64,000 bases of DNA, taken from Microvelia longipes (Eukaryota; Arthropoda; Insecta; Hemiptera; Veliidae). The notes under the pieces are model-generated. The model had not been told where the DNA came from and did no database searches. It saw only the letters and a program-made list of their open reading frames with translations. This document shows, piece after piece, positions 1 through 11,139 of the stretch; positions within the stretch are counted from its first letter, which is position 1, and the number at the start of each line of letters is the position of its first letter. The stretch spans positions 12,223,625 through 12,287,624 of the forward strand of contig JACMZG010001908.1 in the NCBI GenBank assembly GCA_018340805.1. Reading direction: 5' to 3'. Made by a program: the position numbers and the translations under genes.

Positions 1-2
1 GT

Positions 3-563
3 GCCAGGTTAGAAGAGGAAAACATGTTTCTCAGGAATGAGATACACGACATGAACCAATACACTAGGATAGACAACATCATTATATCCGGTATTCCTGA
101 AACTAACAACGAACAAATGCCTCAGATTCTCAACAAAGTTTCCGAAGTCATTGGAGTGGAACACAAGGACGATGATGTTAGCATAGCCCACAGGCTTAAC
201 TCCAAGAAGCCTGGACCCAGGCCCATAGTTGTTAAATTTGTGAGGCGCTGGAAGAAGGAACAGTGGCTAAAGGCGTATAAAAGAGGATGCACTGAGGAGA
301 GAAGAAGAGCCTCGCCAGACACTCCAGCCAAACCAGGTTTAGATATCAAACTCCTAAACTCTAACTTCAAGGATGGAAGGATGTTCTTTGCAGAACATTT
401 AACACAAAGAAATGGTGAACTGATGGCAAAAGCGAGAGCGGCAGCTAAAGATAAAACATATAAATACGTATGGTTCTCAAATAACAAAGTGCTCATGAGG
501 AAGACAGACGGAGTAAATGCTGTAAGAATTAAAAACTTATCAGACCTCAGTAATCTAGTATAG
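3..563 (+). pseudogene. LINE ORF1 protein, 5' end outside window
   Basis: The frame is open to the left edge, so the ATG at 24 is internal rather than the real start; upstream codons read ARLEEEN, which continues a coiled-coil-like segment. The visible 187 residues contain an RRM-like stretch (NIIISGIPE, then VSIAHRL) and a C-terminal basic domain ending KTDGVNAVRIKNLSDL. That tail matches the Baculo_FP-type C-terminus common in ORF1 proteins of insect CR1/Jockey-group LINEs. In such elements ORF1 protein binds the element RNA in the ribonucleoprotein particle. The visible part is intact, ending at TAG (561-563). It is part of a dead element, so expression is doubtful. Confidence 0.75.
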
Positions 564-1087
564 GATATATTAGGCCTCCAGTTTAATATTAGAACAATTA
601 TGTTGAGTTCTAGAAATGTGGTAATGTACAAATTAAACATGCTGATAAATATACAAAATAAGTCTCAACTGAAAAACCCCATAATAATTTTACGAATTCA
701 ATCCTGCTTCGCTGAAACTATGATTCTTTCTCTGAATATAGTCAGTATTAATTATATTATTATATATTATATTATTAATCATTCATCATTCTTTACTCAT
801 ATAATTTTGAAAAAAATCAAGTCTTTAACCTTGCATACTACGATTATTAAGTTTTGTCAACTAATACTAACTCAAAAAATTAACATTAAAACAAATAATA
901 AATCATTTATTATTTTTTATATTTATAATAGATCATGTTTGGCTTGTATATTACAATATTTTTATATAATCAAATTGAAGTTATTTTAAGGTTTATAAAA
1001 AAATATATATATTGCTAAGTCCATCAGGAGGTATATCTTCCTAAAACTAAGCATGTACTTCAGTAATTGTTATTTACTGATCCCGAA

Positions 1088-1435
1088 ATGGAATCAAATT
1101 TTATAAAGAATTTAGATAAAGCTCTAAATGAACCGAAACCAATAGCAATCTCAGACTATAATCTAAATATTCTAAACAAAAATGATGTCGTGTTTTTCCA
1201 CACTAATATCAGATCTTTAAACAAAAATTATGATTCTTTGATGTTACTATTAAATAATCTAAATAGAGAAATAGATGTCATCATATTGACTGAAGCCTGG
1301 CTCAGGCAATACGATGAGTACTATGATATAGATGGTTACAATGTTTTTTATGACATTGGAAAGAACAAAGCTGAGGGAATAATAGTGTACTGCAAAAGTA
1401 ATATTGAAGTCACTAATATTGTAACAGACCCGTAG
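1088..1435 (+). pseudogene. LINE ORF2 endonuclease fragment (APE/EEP type)
   Basis: From the ATG at 1088 the frame encodes the N-terminal part of an exonuclease-endonuclease-phosphatase domain. The HTNIRSLNKNYDSL block and the IDVIILTEAWL block (with the catalytic glutamate in TEAW) are visible. The frame stops at TAG 1433-1435. Sequence to about 1605 still reads like the domain (TIYRSLYIDYIEDLYNITDAETATQ in pieces), but the usual middle with the GDFN block and the C-terminal catalytic SDH block are missing. A deletion of roughly 100 codons plus a stop therefore inactivate the nuclease that would nick target DNA. Confidence 0.75.
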
Positions 1436-1691
1436 TGGACTGTAACAGTTTATTACTAAAGTTAAAAATTAATAAAGAAATTTTTCAATTAACCACTATA
1501 TATAGATCCCTATATATAGATTATATAGAAGACTTATATAACATTACAGACGCTGAAACGGCCACTCAAACATTTATAAAACAATACAAGACAACATAAC
1601 TAGATGTACACAAACTAAACAGGTTAAAATAACATGCAAGAACAAAAGACTAAAACCTTGGATAACAGACGGATTACTGACTTCGAAAAGA

Positions 1692-3296
1692 ATGAGAGAC
1701 AAAATGAGAAAGACATTGGACAAACAACCTTTCAACACACAACTACGGGACAAATACGTAAAGTATAAAAATTATTTAACAAAACTTATTAGGAAAACCA
1801 AAACAGAATATTTTAAAAATAAATTACCTACTGACAAATCAGATTCTGCTCAAACGTGGAAAGTACTTAATGAGTGCTTAAATAGAAATAAAGCAAAGGG
1901 GACAGAAATAAAACAACTAAATCACAATAACAACACATACACTGAGACGAGTGACATAGCAAACCAATTAAATTCTTACTTTGCTAATGTAGGATCTAAC
2001 CTAGCAAATATCATAACATCAAAAAATAAAACATCTTCCGACCAAAACAGACTACAACAGAGACCTATAAAATCTACACTTAATACATTTACACCAATAA
2101 CTGAGAAAGAAATGAAAAATCATATCAATAGTCTTAACTCCGACACTGCGCCCGGAATAGACAGTATTAAAGCTCAATTTCTTAAACAGGCGATAGAAAA
2201 CATAGTTAAGCCAATGACTTACCTCAGCAATCTATGTTTTAACCAGGGAGTATTTCCTGAAGTATTGAAGCGAGCAGTAGTTATCCCCTTGTATAAACAA
2301 GGGGATAAATCAGATCCCTCTAATTATCGCCCTATTTCCCTCTTGTCTAATATTTCCAAAATTCTTGAAAAATGTATTAAATACAGATTATTGGAGCACT
2401 TAGAAAAAAATAAAATAATTTCAAATAACCAATTTGGTTATATGAAACAAAAAAGTACAGCGGACGCGGTATACAAATTAACAGAGTTAATTATAAACGA
2501 CTTGGACAGAGGTATAAAATCCTTAGCAGTTTTTATCGATGTTAAAAAGGCCTTTGACACCTTATCGCATGAAAAGCTGCTAAATGTTTTGTACTCCATA
2601 GGTATCCGAGATACGTGCCTAAAAATGTTTAAAAGCTATTTAGAAAATAGGCAACAACAAACTAAACTAGAAAACAAGTTAAGTTCGCCCGAAAAACTTA
2701 AGTTTGGAACCCAACAGGGCACGGTAATTTCACCATGGCTTTTTTTAATTTATATAAACAACTTACTGTACTTAAACAATGCTTACATGGAAGTCATTTC
2801 CTTTGTAGATGACACACTTTTATATTTCAGGGGCTTTAACTGGAACCAGGTTTTTACGAAAGCTACACAGGGTGTTGCTCAAGTAAAATCTTGGTTTGAA
2901 GATAATATCCTCACGATGAACCTTAGCAAAACTAAGTACATGTGTTTTTCTTTAGATAAGCGTGGTCAACCACCAACACACTTAAAACTAAAACTTCACC
3001 ACCCACCATGTTCACACTCACAAAACACTATCTCATACTTAAACACTGACTGTACTTGCACTGACATAGAACGAGTTACAAAAATTAAATATTTAGGAAT
3101 CATCATAGACAACAACTTAAACTGGAAAGAACATATCAACGAAGTAGTAAAAAGAATACGCAAAACCATGTACGCATTTATTAAAGTAAGGGACTTCGCA
3201 AGTAAACCGATACTAAAAGCTATGTATCACGCACTCACTGAGTCAGTGATAAATTACTGCATTCTAGCTTGGGAAGTGCATCGAACACTCTATTAA
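1692..3296 (+). pseudogene. LINE ORF2 reverse transcriptase
   Basis: 534 codons with a nearly complete non-LTR reverse transcriptase. Visible in order are TAPGIDSIKAQFLKQ (about residue 155), the NYRPISLLSNISKILEK block, motif A FIDVKKAFD (first catalytic Asp near residue 282), QQGTVISPWLFLIYINNLL, and motif C FVDDT (Asp pair near residues 373-374). This enzyme copies element RNA at the nicked target. The frame belongs to the same ORF2 as the endonuclease upstream but is separated from it by stops. The last residues (WEVHRTLY) are out of frame, because the correct frame continues from about 3277. PWLF instead of the usual GPLLF also suggests decay. Confidence 0.9.
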
Positions 3297-3664
3297 AAAC
3301 GGTTGAAACAGCGCAGAAAGCCACTCTTAAAATAGCGCTCAAAAAGCCAAAAAGATTCCCATCTAAAGACATATATAATAGTTTTAAAGTGCTACCTGTT
3401 GAACAATTATTAAAAAATCTGTACTAATAAAATACTATTTACAAGATAACAAAGATAAACTACAACATACACACGACACTAGATCACAACACACAAACTA
3501 CGTACAAACTCCACAATGTAAAACAAACAAAAAACAGAAACATGCAATTTACCTGGGACCAACGTACTACAATCAGCTACCAAATACTTTAACAAATTTC
3601 ATCTCTGTATTGCTTTAAAAAACAAATAACCCAATATCTTTTAGATCAGTACCTCAATAGGGCC
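3277..3664 (+). pseudogene. LINE ORF2 C-terminus, frameshifted
   Basis: Shifting frame inside the codons after INYCILAW restores the family C-terminus: GSASNTLLKTVETAQKATLK, then a frame with KYYLQDNKDKLQ, HDTRSQHTNYV, and YLGPTYYNQLPNTL before TAA near 3664. The HDTR block and the YLGPxYYNQLP block are characteristic of CR1/Jockey-group ORF2 ends. At least two frameshifts (about 3277 and 3425) and an in-frame stop are present, so this part of ORF2 is not translated with the RT. Confidence 0.8.
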
Positions 3665-3779
3665 TAATTTACTCACTTGACAGCGATTTATTATGTATTA
3701 TATCCATATTAATATGTATATGTATTTGATTATAAATGTAAAGAACATTTAATTAAATTAACTTAAAATAAAAAAAATA

Positions 3780-3815
3780 TGAATGTATGTATGTATGTAT
3801 GAATGTAAGTATGCA
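3780..3815 (+). repeat. ATGT tandem tail of the LINE
   Basis: Short tandem GTAT/ATGT copies follow an A-rich stretch just after the LINE 3' UTR. Elements of this group commonly end in short tandem repeats rather than a poly(A) tail, so this likely marks the element end. Confidence 0.6.
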
Positions 3816-3993
3816 AGTTTTTTTAATTTATTTTTTTTTACTTTTAGGAAAGAGGTTTTTTTTTTTTTATTTATTCTAAAACACTTTAGAATAAATGTTT
3901 ACACTAATATATATAAAATAACACACTATAAAATATTTTTTAAATATTTTATACAAATAAATGAAAAGTAATATCTAAAGAATACTAGAGACG

Positions 3994-4036
3994 GAGCCCT
4001 CGCTCTAGGTGTTTCTAAAACACTTACTGAGGGCTC
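3994..4036. repeat. Imperfect hairpin
   Basis: GAGCCCTC and its complement GAGGGCTC bracket a second paired block (AGGTGTTT / AAACACTT), giving a hairpin of about 16 pairs in A+T-rich DNA. No function is evident. Confidence 0.5.
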
Positions 4037-4224
4037 TCATCAATAAGTAAAATAATGTATACTAGTGTATTATAAAATAAGATTATTTTTTGCCCTATAT
4101 AGTTTTTTTTTTTCTTCTCAAATCATAAAATCAAAAAATAGTCTTATTATTAGAATAGAAATTAGCATAGAAATTAGCATAATGAATATTAATGTATTTA
4201 TCTGTATTTTTTATTGATGGAAAT

Positions 4225-4248
4225 AAATATTATTATTATTATTATTAT
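4225..4248. repeat. (ATT)n microsatellite
   Basis: About eight TAT/ATT triplets sit immediately before a 5S-like SINE copy. They may be the 3' tail of a neighbouring retroelement. Confidence 0.7.
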
Positions 4249-4264
4249 GTCTTTGAATACGGGC

Positions 4265-4552
4265 CTTAGTTTCGTTCAAATACCACTATTGTATCCATGA
4301 GTTTTATTTGATCATAAAAGTTAAACAGCATTGGGCGTGATCAGTGCTGTACGGGTGACCGCTGAGAAAGCAACGGCTGCATTTACTATCTGAGGACGAG
4401 AAATGCGAGTCTAAAGACATGCTGCTGTACAAATTTGGCGAATTGTATATTCTGTAGACTAGCGACTAGCGAAGCAAGTCCGAAGCAGGGAGGATGAGCG
4501 TAGCGAATCCAATGTAATGAGGAAAAGTTCCGAGGTACCACGTACCCGATCT
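4265..4552 (+). mobile_element. 5S rRNA-like SINE, copy A
   Basis: Positions 4311-4372 align by eye with the internal control region of animal 5S rRNA: GATCATAAAAGTTAAACAGC, then GGGCGTGATCAGTGC and GGGTGACCGCTGAGAA. In 5S genes this part carries the A box, intermediate element and C box used by TFIIIA and RNA polymerase III. The tail contains repeated AGGACGAG / GCGAAGC blocks and ends near CGTACCCGATC, which is shared with the copies ending near 14352 and 37195. It is a retroposed element, not a functional 5S gene, because the 5' half and the end stem are absent. Confidence 0.7.
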
Positions 4553-4559
4553 TTTAAGT

Positions 4560-5970
4560 TAATTTGCAAATTCTAAAACTTTGGTAGTAGTGATCTAATT
4601 TTTATGAGTGAAAGCTCAATTTATTGAAGAATTTTATCAGCTTTAAAAATCTCCTGTTTAAGTTTTCCACACGACTGAGAAGGAACCACTTATTTAAAGA
4701 AATCTAAAATTTGTTTGATTTATTAAAATTTTGAACGTGCGCAATAATACGAAAGTTTTCACTTAGAATAAGCAGACTATATTTGTTGGTATATTTTTGA
4801 AAAATGGTTAAAAGTAAATTGGTAAAAATCATAAAAGAATCACATTTTTTCAGGTTTAGCTATTGGACTACTTAAAGTCGCAGAGAATGGGTATTAATAA
4901 TAAGCACCGATTAACTCAAATTTTTGATCGCATCTGTAGAGATCAGAAACTGCTAATTGTTAAGCCTAGCTGTCAGATTACGTTAATTACGTATTGAGCT
5001 ATAATTTAATTCAAAGTGGAGATATATTATCTTTTCTTCAAAAGATATAATACATTATACTTACTTAATACGAGATAAATAAAAAATGTGATACTGTAAG
5101 ACAAACTGAATAAAGTAAAAGAAAAAAATATATTAATACAAATACATAATTTTCTTAAATAAAAGACTACAAAAACTCTTTATGAATAAAGCACTTAAGA
5201 AGCTTTGAGATAAAACTTGACAACAAAATAAACACTATTTTAACTTGAAATTGTGATGATATAAAAACACGTCAACGAAGAAATGTAATAAAAAGTAAAG
5301 AAAATAAAGTATGAAGGAAACACGAGTGAAGGAAGTCATAAAAGAAAACTAAAAGAAAAACACATAAAAGTAAAAAAATACAATGTACCTTTACTCTCTT
5401 TAAACAGGGGGGTTTAGCAAGAATGCATGAGAGGGTGGGAAAAACTACACAAAAAAGAAAACCCGAGCCAAAAATGCTTTTAGCTCTCGTAAGGAAAAAT
5501 AACTTCAGAAAAAAATGCTTTACAAAAGCAATATGACATAGTAGCTAACGTTGTAACAACGTTGCAAAAGCTTAAGTCTTTTAGAGCAACAACGAAACCG
5601 CTAAAGTCTTGTGCCAAGTTATAATACTGTTTTTTTACTTTCAATTATATTACCTTTAGTTTATTGGGTATTATGAAAGAAATAGAATGAGAAGTTCAAG
5701 GGAGTTTTATTTTAACTTTACGAGTGGTTTTTAAGAGATATCGTGAATCAGCGTTAAGGGATTTAACAAATTATTTATATTTTTCCCCCTCCATCAGCAC
5801 AGGGCTTTCCCAAAGATGGAGGGTCATATTTTAGTTAATAAGTTACTATTGATGCATATTAATTTTTGTTTTAACGTCATGTAATTTTTTTTGTATTTAA
5901 TTAATAATGTACGATTTATGAAATAAAATAAAATGTAATTAAAAAATAAAAGTTTCTTAAATAAAAATGA
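4560..5970. other. Gene-free A+T-rich stretch
   Basis: No ORF, RNA gene or repeat seen elsewhere in the window was recognised. A small CTCCATC / GATGGAG inverted pair lies at 5790-5822. Confidence 0.5.
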
Positions 5971-5974
5971 GTTA

Positions 5975-6305
5975 GCTGTAGGATGGTGCTAGACTAGCCA
6001 GAGCGGTGAGCCTAGTAATAACCTGGTGATGCTAAAGGAGCTGATGGGATTTGTGAGACTGGTTGAATGATATCAGGCTTAGTGACACTAATGTGATCAA
6101 AGGAATTAGTAAGACTAGATGAACTAAACACACTGTGAGCTAATAGTCGGTGCTAGCTAGAGCATTGACTTTAGCCATAGTCTAGTTGGTCTAAATAAAC
6201 TAGGCACACTGTGAACTAGTCGCAGGCACTAGCCAAATCACTGAGTTGGATAGAGCCTAGTTGGGTTAGATGAACTAGGCGAACTGTGAACGAGTCATAT
6301 GCGCC
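5975..6305. repeat. Degenerate ~76-bp tandem repeat
   Basis: Two clear units start near 6149 and 6225, each with GGTGCTAGC-like starts, CTAGTTGG in the middle and AACTAGGC then CTGTGAAC near the end. One or two more diverged units lie upstream. Unit spacing is about 76 bp. Confidence 0.6.
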
Positions 6306-6829
6306 GTAACGTAAGGGTGCTTCCCAAATTATTGAATGAGTAACAACTCAACTCTGGGGTTAATTAGTTAAGTGGGATAGTTTGAGTGAGGGGCTAATAT
6401 GTCCCTACGGGTTGAAGCGTTAAAAAACTTACAGCAAAGGGATGCTATTTGTCATTAATTAAAAGAATTCAAGGTTTACTTGAAAGAACTTGTTCATGTA
6501 CACTAGAGAAGTTGGTAAAAAAGCAAATGCTGAGCATAGATGCGATGGTCCATCTCATACCTCTTTTTACTCCCAAAGTAGGAGGACAAAAGTAGTAGGA
6601 TTAGTTGTAACCTAACTGACAACAGTGATACGCAGTCGATTTCGGTTCAGGTCCCGGGTTAGTAGCCCGGGCTATGCTCTAGGATTATATGAATACTATT
6701 AGTATTAAAACGATTTCGGCAACTTTAACTAAGTACAGACTACTAGATGCATCCCACTTAAGGTTGTCACCGCAGGGTGAATACCCTGAGGGGCTGAAAG
6801 GCTCTAAACAGCATATTTTAAGGCAGAAA

Positions 6830-7070
6830 AAATGTATCCTATAACTTCATTAGTAATTAACTTACCAAGGGAGAAAAACCAGTTTTTGCTCCCTGGGCAA
6901 TGAAGTTGGTTCTGAGGCTAAAGCCGAAGGAACCATAATAATTAAACCTCGGCCTGTTAATCAATGAGTTGGTTCCCGAAGCTTTTCAAAGGAAACCTTC
7001 AGTTAACACACGAGGCAAAGCTGAGGAAATTAATTACTGCATGGGAGCAACAAGTTATTTCTCTGCTGAT
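6830..7070 (-). mobile_element. CTCCCGAGG-family element, partial copy
   Basis: A diverged minus-strand part of the family seen better at 9175-9895. Blocks of CTCCCTGGGCAATGAAG, GAGGCTAAAGCCGAAGG and CGAGGCAAAGCTGAGG are recognisable. Ends are approximate. Confidence 0.5.
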
Positions 7071-7442
7071 AATAATAGTATAATAACAGAAAATTATTAC
7101 TGAATGGTTTATGTTCAAACCTTTAGTTAATTATAGCAATAGTTTCAAGTTTATTTGAATTTAAATGCATTATTTTATGTATTTTTAATATTGGCAATAA
7201 AATATTTTTTCCATTTTAAATAATTGAATTGAAACAAATAGCGAGTTTTAAAATGGTCTCAAGATATATTAAAGTTACATTTAAATTTTTGGGGCAGTAT
7301 AAATCCTTATATAGTTTGCCTCCTCAATTGACAATAAAAGTTCCTCTATCGGTGTTACATATAGTAAATATAAATGTTAACTTGTTTAAGAAATTAATCA
7401 AGCAAATAAATCAATTAATTTAAACTATAAAAATGTGTTGCG

Positions 7443-7511
7443 TCCCCCGTGAAGAGTGAACTCTTAACCAAGTTAAGAGCTGAAAACGCTACGAACTGAG
7501 CTAAAAGGGGA
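7443..7511 (-). pseudogene. tRNA-Lys(CTT)-like pseudo-tRNA
   Basis: Read on the minus strand this has an A-box-like TAGCTCAGTTCGTAGC, an anticodon-like CTCTTAA loop giving CTT (Lys), and a TTCACTC where the T loop should be, ending in GGGGGA. The acceptor ends CCCC/GGGG can pair, but the T stem and part of the anticodon stem do not. It is a decayed tRNA gene or the head of a tRNA-derived SINE. An intact tRNA gene is unlikely. Confidence 0.4.
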
Positions 7512-7514
7512 ATT

Positions 7515-8560
7515 CAGAGCGGAAGTAAAGCAGTTACCATGGCAACCACAGCTATTTTTTCTGTTACTATTAATTTTCTCCCAGTACATTCACACTAGGA
7601 GTGATGTGAGTTTTCTCCCTGATTTTAAAATGAAAGGTAGAAAAGTACATGTTTTTTTCCTCTTTTAGAGGTAAATTAAAACTAATCGATTTAAATGAAG
7701 TAGAACAACCTAAAATCTATAGAACAAATTTAGCTTTCTATAAATATTAATGTTAATGCCAATTTGGAAGACGAAGAGAAAATTTAAGATAAAACAGTTA
7801 CATAACTTAAAGTAAAGTGTCTGGTATCAGGTTATGGAAATACCCCTGACGTTTACTGTATAGATTAAACTGTTATATCTTTCAAACATTGTGTTATTAC
7901 ATAATTCACATATTTCAGCCATCTACTCTTGTGTACATGTCTAGGACTCTCAATGTAAACAAACACGGGGGTTCCAATGTATAAAAATTTTAAATTCTAC
8001 GTAGAATCAAACGATATTAATACAACTATAAATACTTACAAATAAACAGAACTTGAAGGGAGACAAAAACGTACCTGAAACAGAATAAACAAAAATTTAA
8101 GTGTTTTTTTTTTATTTACATTTTAGTAAAAGTAAAAGTTTGATATAAAACCAATCAATAAAGACAAAAAACACATTGCTGTGTCTCAAGAAATAAATTG
8201 ATATAATTTTGTAAGTTCTATGGTATTTATTATAGAGAAATCAGACTAATTGGAACAAACAGGACTAAAAGATTCTCAAACCGAAACTAGAAAAAGTAAT
8301 ACTAAACCGCTAATTCCCCCCCCCCCTCCCAAAGAAAAATTTGCTATTAATACGCCTAACAAACTAATATCTATAGAATAAACATCAGTAAAATTTGGTC
8401 TTCAATCTTATACCGAGTGGAATATGTCAGATTTTTTGTTTCAAGATGTATTGCAAAAATATCAGATAAATAGTAAAATATATCCTAAAAAATATATGGA
8501 GAAACATGGTCTAAAATATGGACTTTCGAAAATGGTCCCTACTTTAATCAAGTTCTTGGT
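7515..8560. other. Gene-free stretch
   Basis: A+T-rich sequence with no supported gene. It contains a poly-C run (8317-8330) and otherwise nothing recognised. Confidence 0.5.
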
Positions 8561-8565
8561 AACTA

Positions 8566-8821
8566 AAGATTTAGGTCTTCCGGTGGTGACCGCGTCAATG
8601 TAGATAAAGAATCCGACGTTTCGCTTCCACTGTGGGAGGCATCTTCAGGGATGTAGGACATCATGGATAGAAACACAATGCTCTACAAATTATGTCCTAC
8701 ATCCCTAAAGATACCTCCCACAGTGGAAGCGAAACGACGGATTCTTCATCTACATTGACGGGGTCACCATCGAAAGACCTAAATCTTCATGACAATAACC
8801 GCGGAAGCCTGCGCAGTTTAT
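8566..8821. mobile_element. Fold-back element 1 (Penelope-terminus-like)
   Basis: Two inverted arms (about 8568-8660 and 8690-8785) are followed on the right by an unpaired tail of about 36 nt. The whole is flanked by a perfect 13-bp direct repeat, TTCTTGGTAACTA, at 8553-8565 and 8822-8834. The left arm carries a hammerhead-like core on the minus strand, and the right arm carries the same segment with core changes. Inverted terminal repeats, a one-sided short tail, target duplications of this length and hammerhead motifs are known features of Penelope-like element termini. No coding sequence is present; the open frame at 8692-8934 is a by-product. Confidence 0.55.
8611..8652 (-). ncRNA. Hammerhead-ribozyme-like motif 1
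   Basis: On the minus strand: stem I ATCC, core CTGAAGA (fits CUGANGA), a stem II region containing CCA/TGG, core GAAA, a palindromic loopless stem III ACGT that includes a GTC cleavage triplet, and stem I partner GGAT. Predicted cleavage lies between plus-strand positions 8615 and 8614. Stem II is weak. The loopless stem III implies activity, if any, as a dimer. The opposite arm (8701-8742, +) has CTAAAGA and GAC instead, which should be inactive. Confidence 0.45.
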
Positions 8822-9122
8822 TTCTTGGTAACTATTACTTAAATGCGGTAATTTTTTTACCACTAGTGATAACTTGGAAAATATATTTTGTAGCATACTA
8901 CATTGACTGTTTTAGAAACTATATTGCATACTAGGACATTTAGTACCACCAATATTACCATACTCTGATAATTTTACACCAAGATATTGTTAGATATTCA
9001 TAACATATTTTTGTTGAAAACTCCTCTCTATGGGCTCTTGGATAAAATAAAGGTATCAAGACTTTTAAAGCAAAGTGACAATAATAATATCCCAATGGTC
9101 TTTAAAACAAGAACTAGTTTAA

Positions 9123-9154
9123 CATGATTCAAACAATAATTTGTTTGAATCATG
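9123..9154. repeat. Perfect 14-bp hairpin
   Basis: CATGATTCAAACAA, loop TAAT, then its exact complement. No flanking duplication or known element was recognised. Confidence 0.7.
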
Positions 9155-9174
9155 CTTTTAAAGCAGCTCCATTA

Positions 9175-9895
9175 TATATTACTTTATCTCCACTCGGTGT
9201 GTAATATAAAGTTTATTGACTAGTTTTTAGAGAGTAAAAAAGCACTTTTCACTCCCAAGGAAGAAAAAGTTACTTTTCACTCCCTCGGGAGTAAACAGTA
9301 ACTTTTTCTACCTTGGGGATAAAAAGTGTGTCCTATTATTGGGTTATTAGAGCCAATTATATTAATTTTTAGAGGTGTGGTATTCACTAAATTTATACAG
9401 GTGACTGAACAATTTTTTTAATTTTCCCGGGGGTGCCCCCCTCAAAATTTATAAGGATGACCCGACCAAAAAAAACGTATTGGCTAAAAATCAGTTTCAG
9501 GTCAAAAGACGATGTTAGGGGGAATAAATTTTATTAATTTTTTTTGGGCAGCACCCCCAAAATTAATAAGGGGTCCGATCCAAAATAATTATGATAAAAT
9601 ACAACAAAACTTAAATATAATAAAATCAACGTTTGGAGATAAAATCTTGTATGCAACTTGGGAGTAAAATGCTATTTTTTCCCTCGCAATTGCCACCTCG
9701 GCTTCGCCTTGGGAGTTAATAGTCATAACTCCCTCGGCTTTGCCTCGGGAGTTAAACACATAAATCCCCCGGCTTCGCCTTGGGAGTAAATACGTTGGTT
9801 CCCTCGGCTTACACTTTAGGTACCAACTAACTGCTCAGGGAAATAATAACATTCTTTACTTCCTTGGTGCATAAATAACTATTTTAGTTTGGTTT
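9175..9895 (+). mobile_element. CTCCCGAGG-family element, fullest copy
   Basis: The left end reads TTATCTCCACTCGGTGTGTA followed by AAAGTTTATTGACTAG. The right end reads CTTCCTTGGTGCATAAATAA. Between lie alternating ACTCCC...GGGAG modules, a GGTCAAAAGA / GGGGGTGC middle part and repeated CGGCTTCGCCTTGGGAG blocks. The same blocks in the same order recur near 42110-42790 and, inverted, at 52770-53575. No ORF is visible, so it is a non-autonomous repeat of unknown class. Confidence 0.6.
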
Positions 9896-10377
9896 CATAT
9901 TTATACGTTTTTTAGTGAATACACGTTGAACCTGGTATAGTAATTGTAACAGCCTTCAATATGTATAGTAAATATTTAAGTAAGATATGCTAAGATTAAT
10001 TGATGTAAGTTGTACTCTTTTATTTTTCTAAATTATTCTTTCCTTACAATAAAGTGTTTATTCTATACCCGACCCTAATTTTTACCTAGATTTGGTTTTG
10101 TTCAGGAGGACTTGTAAATAATTAGTTTACGGATATTTTTAATGGAAAACACTTTTATTTTATTGTTATTTGTAATTCTGTAAGTATTCATATTTTTATT
10201 TTTAACATACAATCTTATGTATTTTTCTTTTGATTTAGTACTATTGGTTTCTTTTTCTTTGTTTTCTATTTTTTAGATTAACATGAATATGCTACGAGAA
10301 TGTAGTGAAATATAGTTACCGAATAAACTAAGTAGTCTCTTATCACCTATTTATACAATAATGGAGACCCACACTAT

Positions 10378-10945
10378 AGTCCAAGTGCCCAGGGGTGTTT
10401 TGTTAATAAAAAGTGTAATGGCTGGAACCGTTCTCAATTTTTCGTAAATACCTTCCTGAACAAGGATCTGCAATTCTGCCGACTCGTGTCGGATGGGTGT
10501 CCCAGGCAGAACGCACTTTAGGGGTCCAAAGGTTCTGCCTGGGACACCCATCCGATACGAGTCGGCAGAATTGCAGATCCTTGTTCAGGGAGGTATTTAC
10601 GAAAAATTGAGACCGGTTCCAGCCATTACACTGTTTGTTAACTTGGGTGGTAAATTTGACCCGTAAAGTGCGTTTTGCCTGGGATGCCCATCCGATACGA
10701 GTCGGCAGAATTGCAGACCTTGTTCAGGAAGATATTTACGAAAAATTGAGACCGTTTCCAGCCATTACACTGTTTGTTAACTTGGGTGGTAAATTTGACC
10801 CGTAAAGTGCGTTTTGCCTGGGATGCCCATCCGATACGAGTCGGCAGAATTGCAGACCCTTGTTCAGGAAGATATTTACGAAAAATTGAGACCGTTTCCA
10901 GCCATTACACTTTTTATTAACAAAACACCCCTGGGCTCTTGGTCT
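10378..10945. mobile_element. Fold-back element with internal 139-bp tandem units
   Basis: The ends are long inverted repeats: CCAAGTGCCCAGGGGTG at 10381 and its near-complement ending CTTGG at 10942, extending about 140 bp inward. The right side contains three head-to-tail copies of a 139-140 bp unit (starts near 10532, 10671 and 10810), the last merging into the terminal arm. Arms and units share CCGATACGAGTCGGCAGAAT. The apparent ORFs in the arms are by-products. The combination of inverted arms and tandem subunits resembles Foldback-type transposons. Confidence 0.65.
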
Positions 10946-11139
10946 ACTAATCCTAATCATAATTAAAATAAGGTTAATGTCTTGTTTTAAAAGTCAAAGC
11001 ACTCAGTACTAATCAAAACTAGTTTTATTCAAATAGACTTAAAGAATAAAACAAAAATGAATAAAAATTATTATTGAACTGAACCGAACTGTATATGGCA
11101 AACATTTTGGTTTCAGCGAATTTTCATAATGAAAATGAC

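Larger units (their letters stand above)
1..3820 (+). mobile_element. Non-LTR retrotransposon (CR1/Jockey group), inactive
   Basis: A LINE runs from beyond the left edge to about 3820. In order it holds an ORF1 C-terminal part, an A+T-rich spacer (564-1066), an endonuclease fragment, a reverse transcriptase, a frameshifted C-terminus and a short tandem ATGT tail. This order and the RT sequence fit the CR1/Jockey superfamily; the exact clade is inferred by eye. It cannot be active: the endonuclease is interrupted by a stop and much of that domain is missing, and the ORF2 C-terminus is out of frame. The spacer between ORF1 and ORF2 holds no recognisable coding sequence. Confidence 0.85.

Noticed and set aside
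4311..4372. A genuine 5S rRNA gene
   Set aside because: Only the control-region half is present, with many changes and a non-5S tail; related copies are dispersed singly.
8692..8934. 80-codon frame at 8692
   Set aside because: It begins in the palindromic arm of fold-back element 1 and has no protein-like features.
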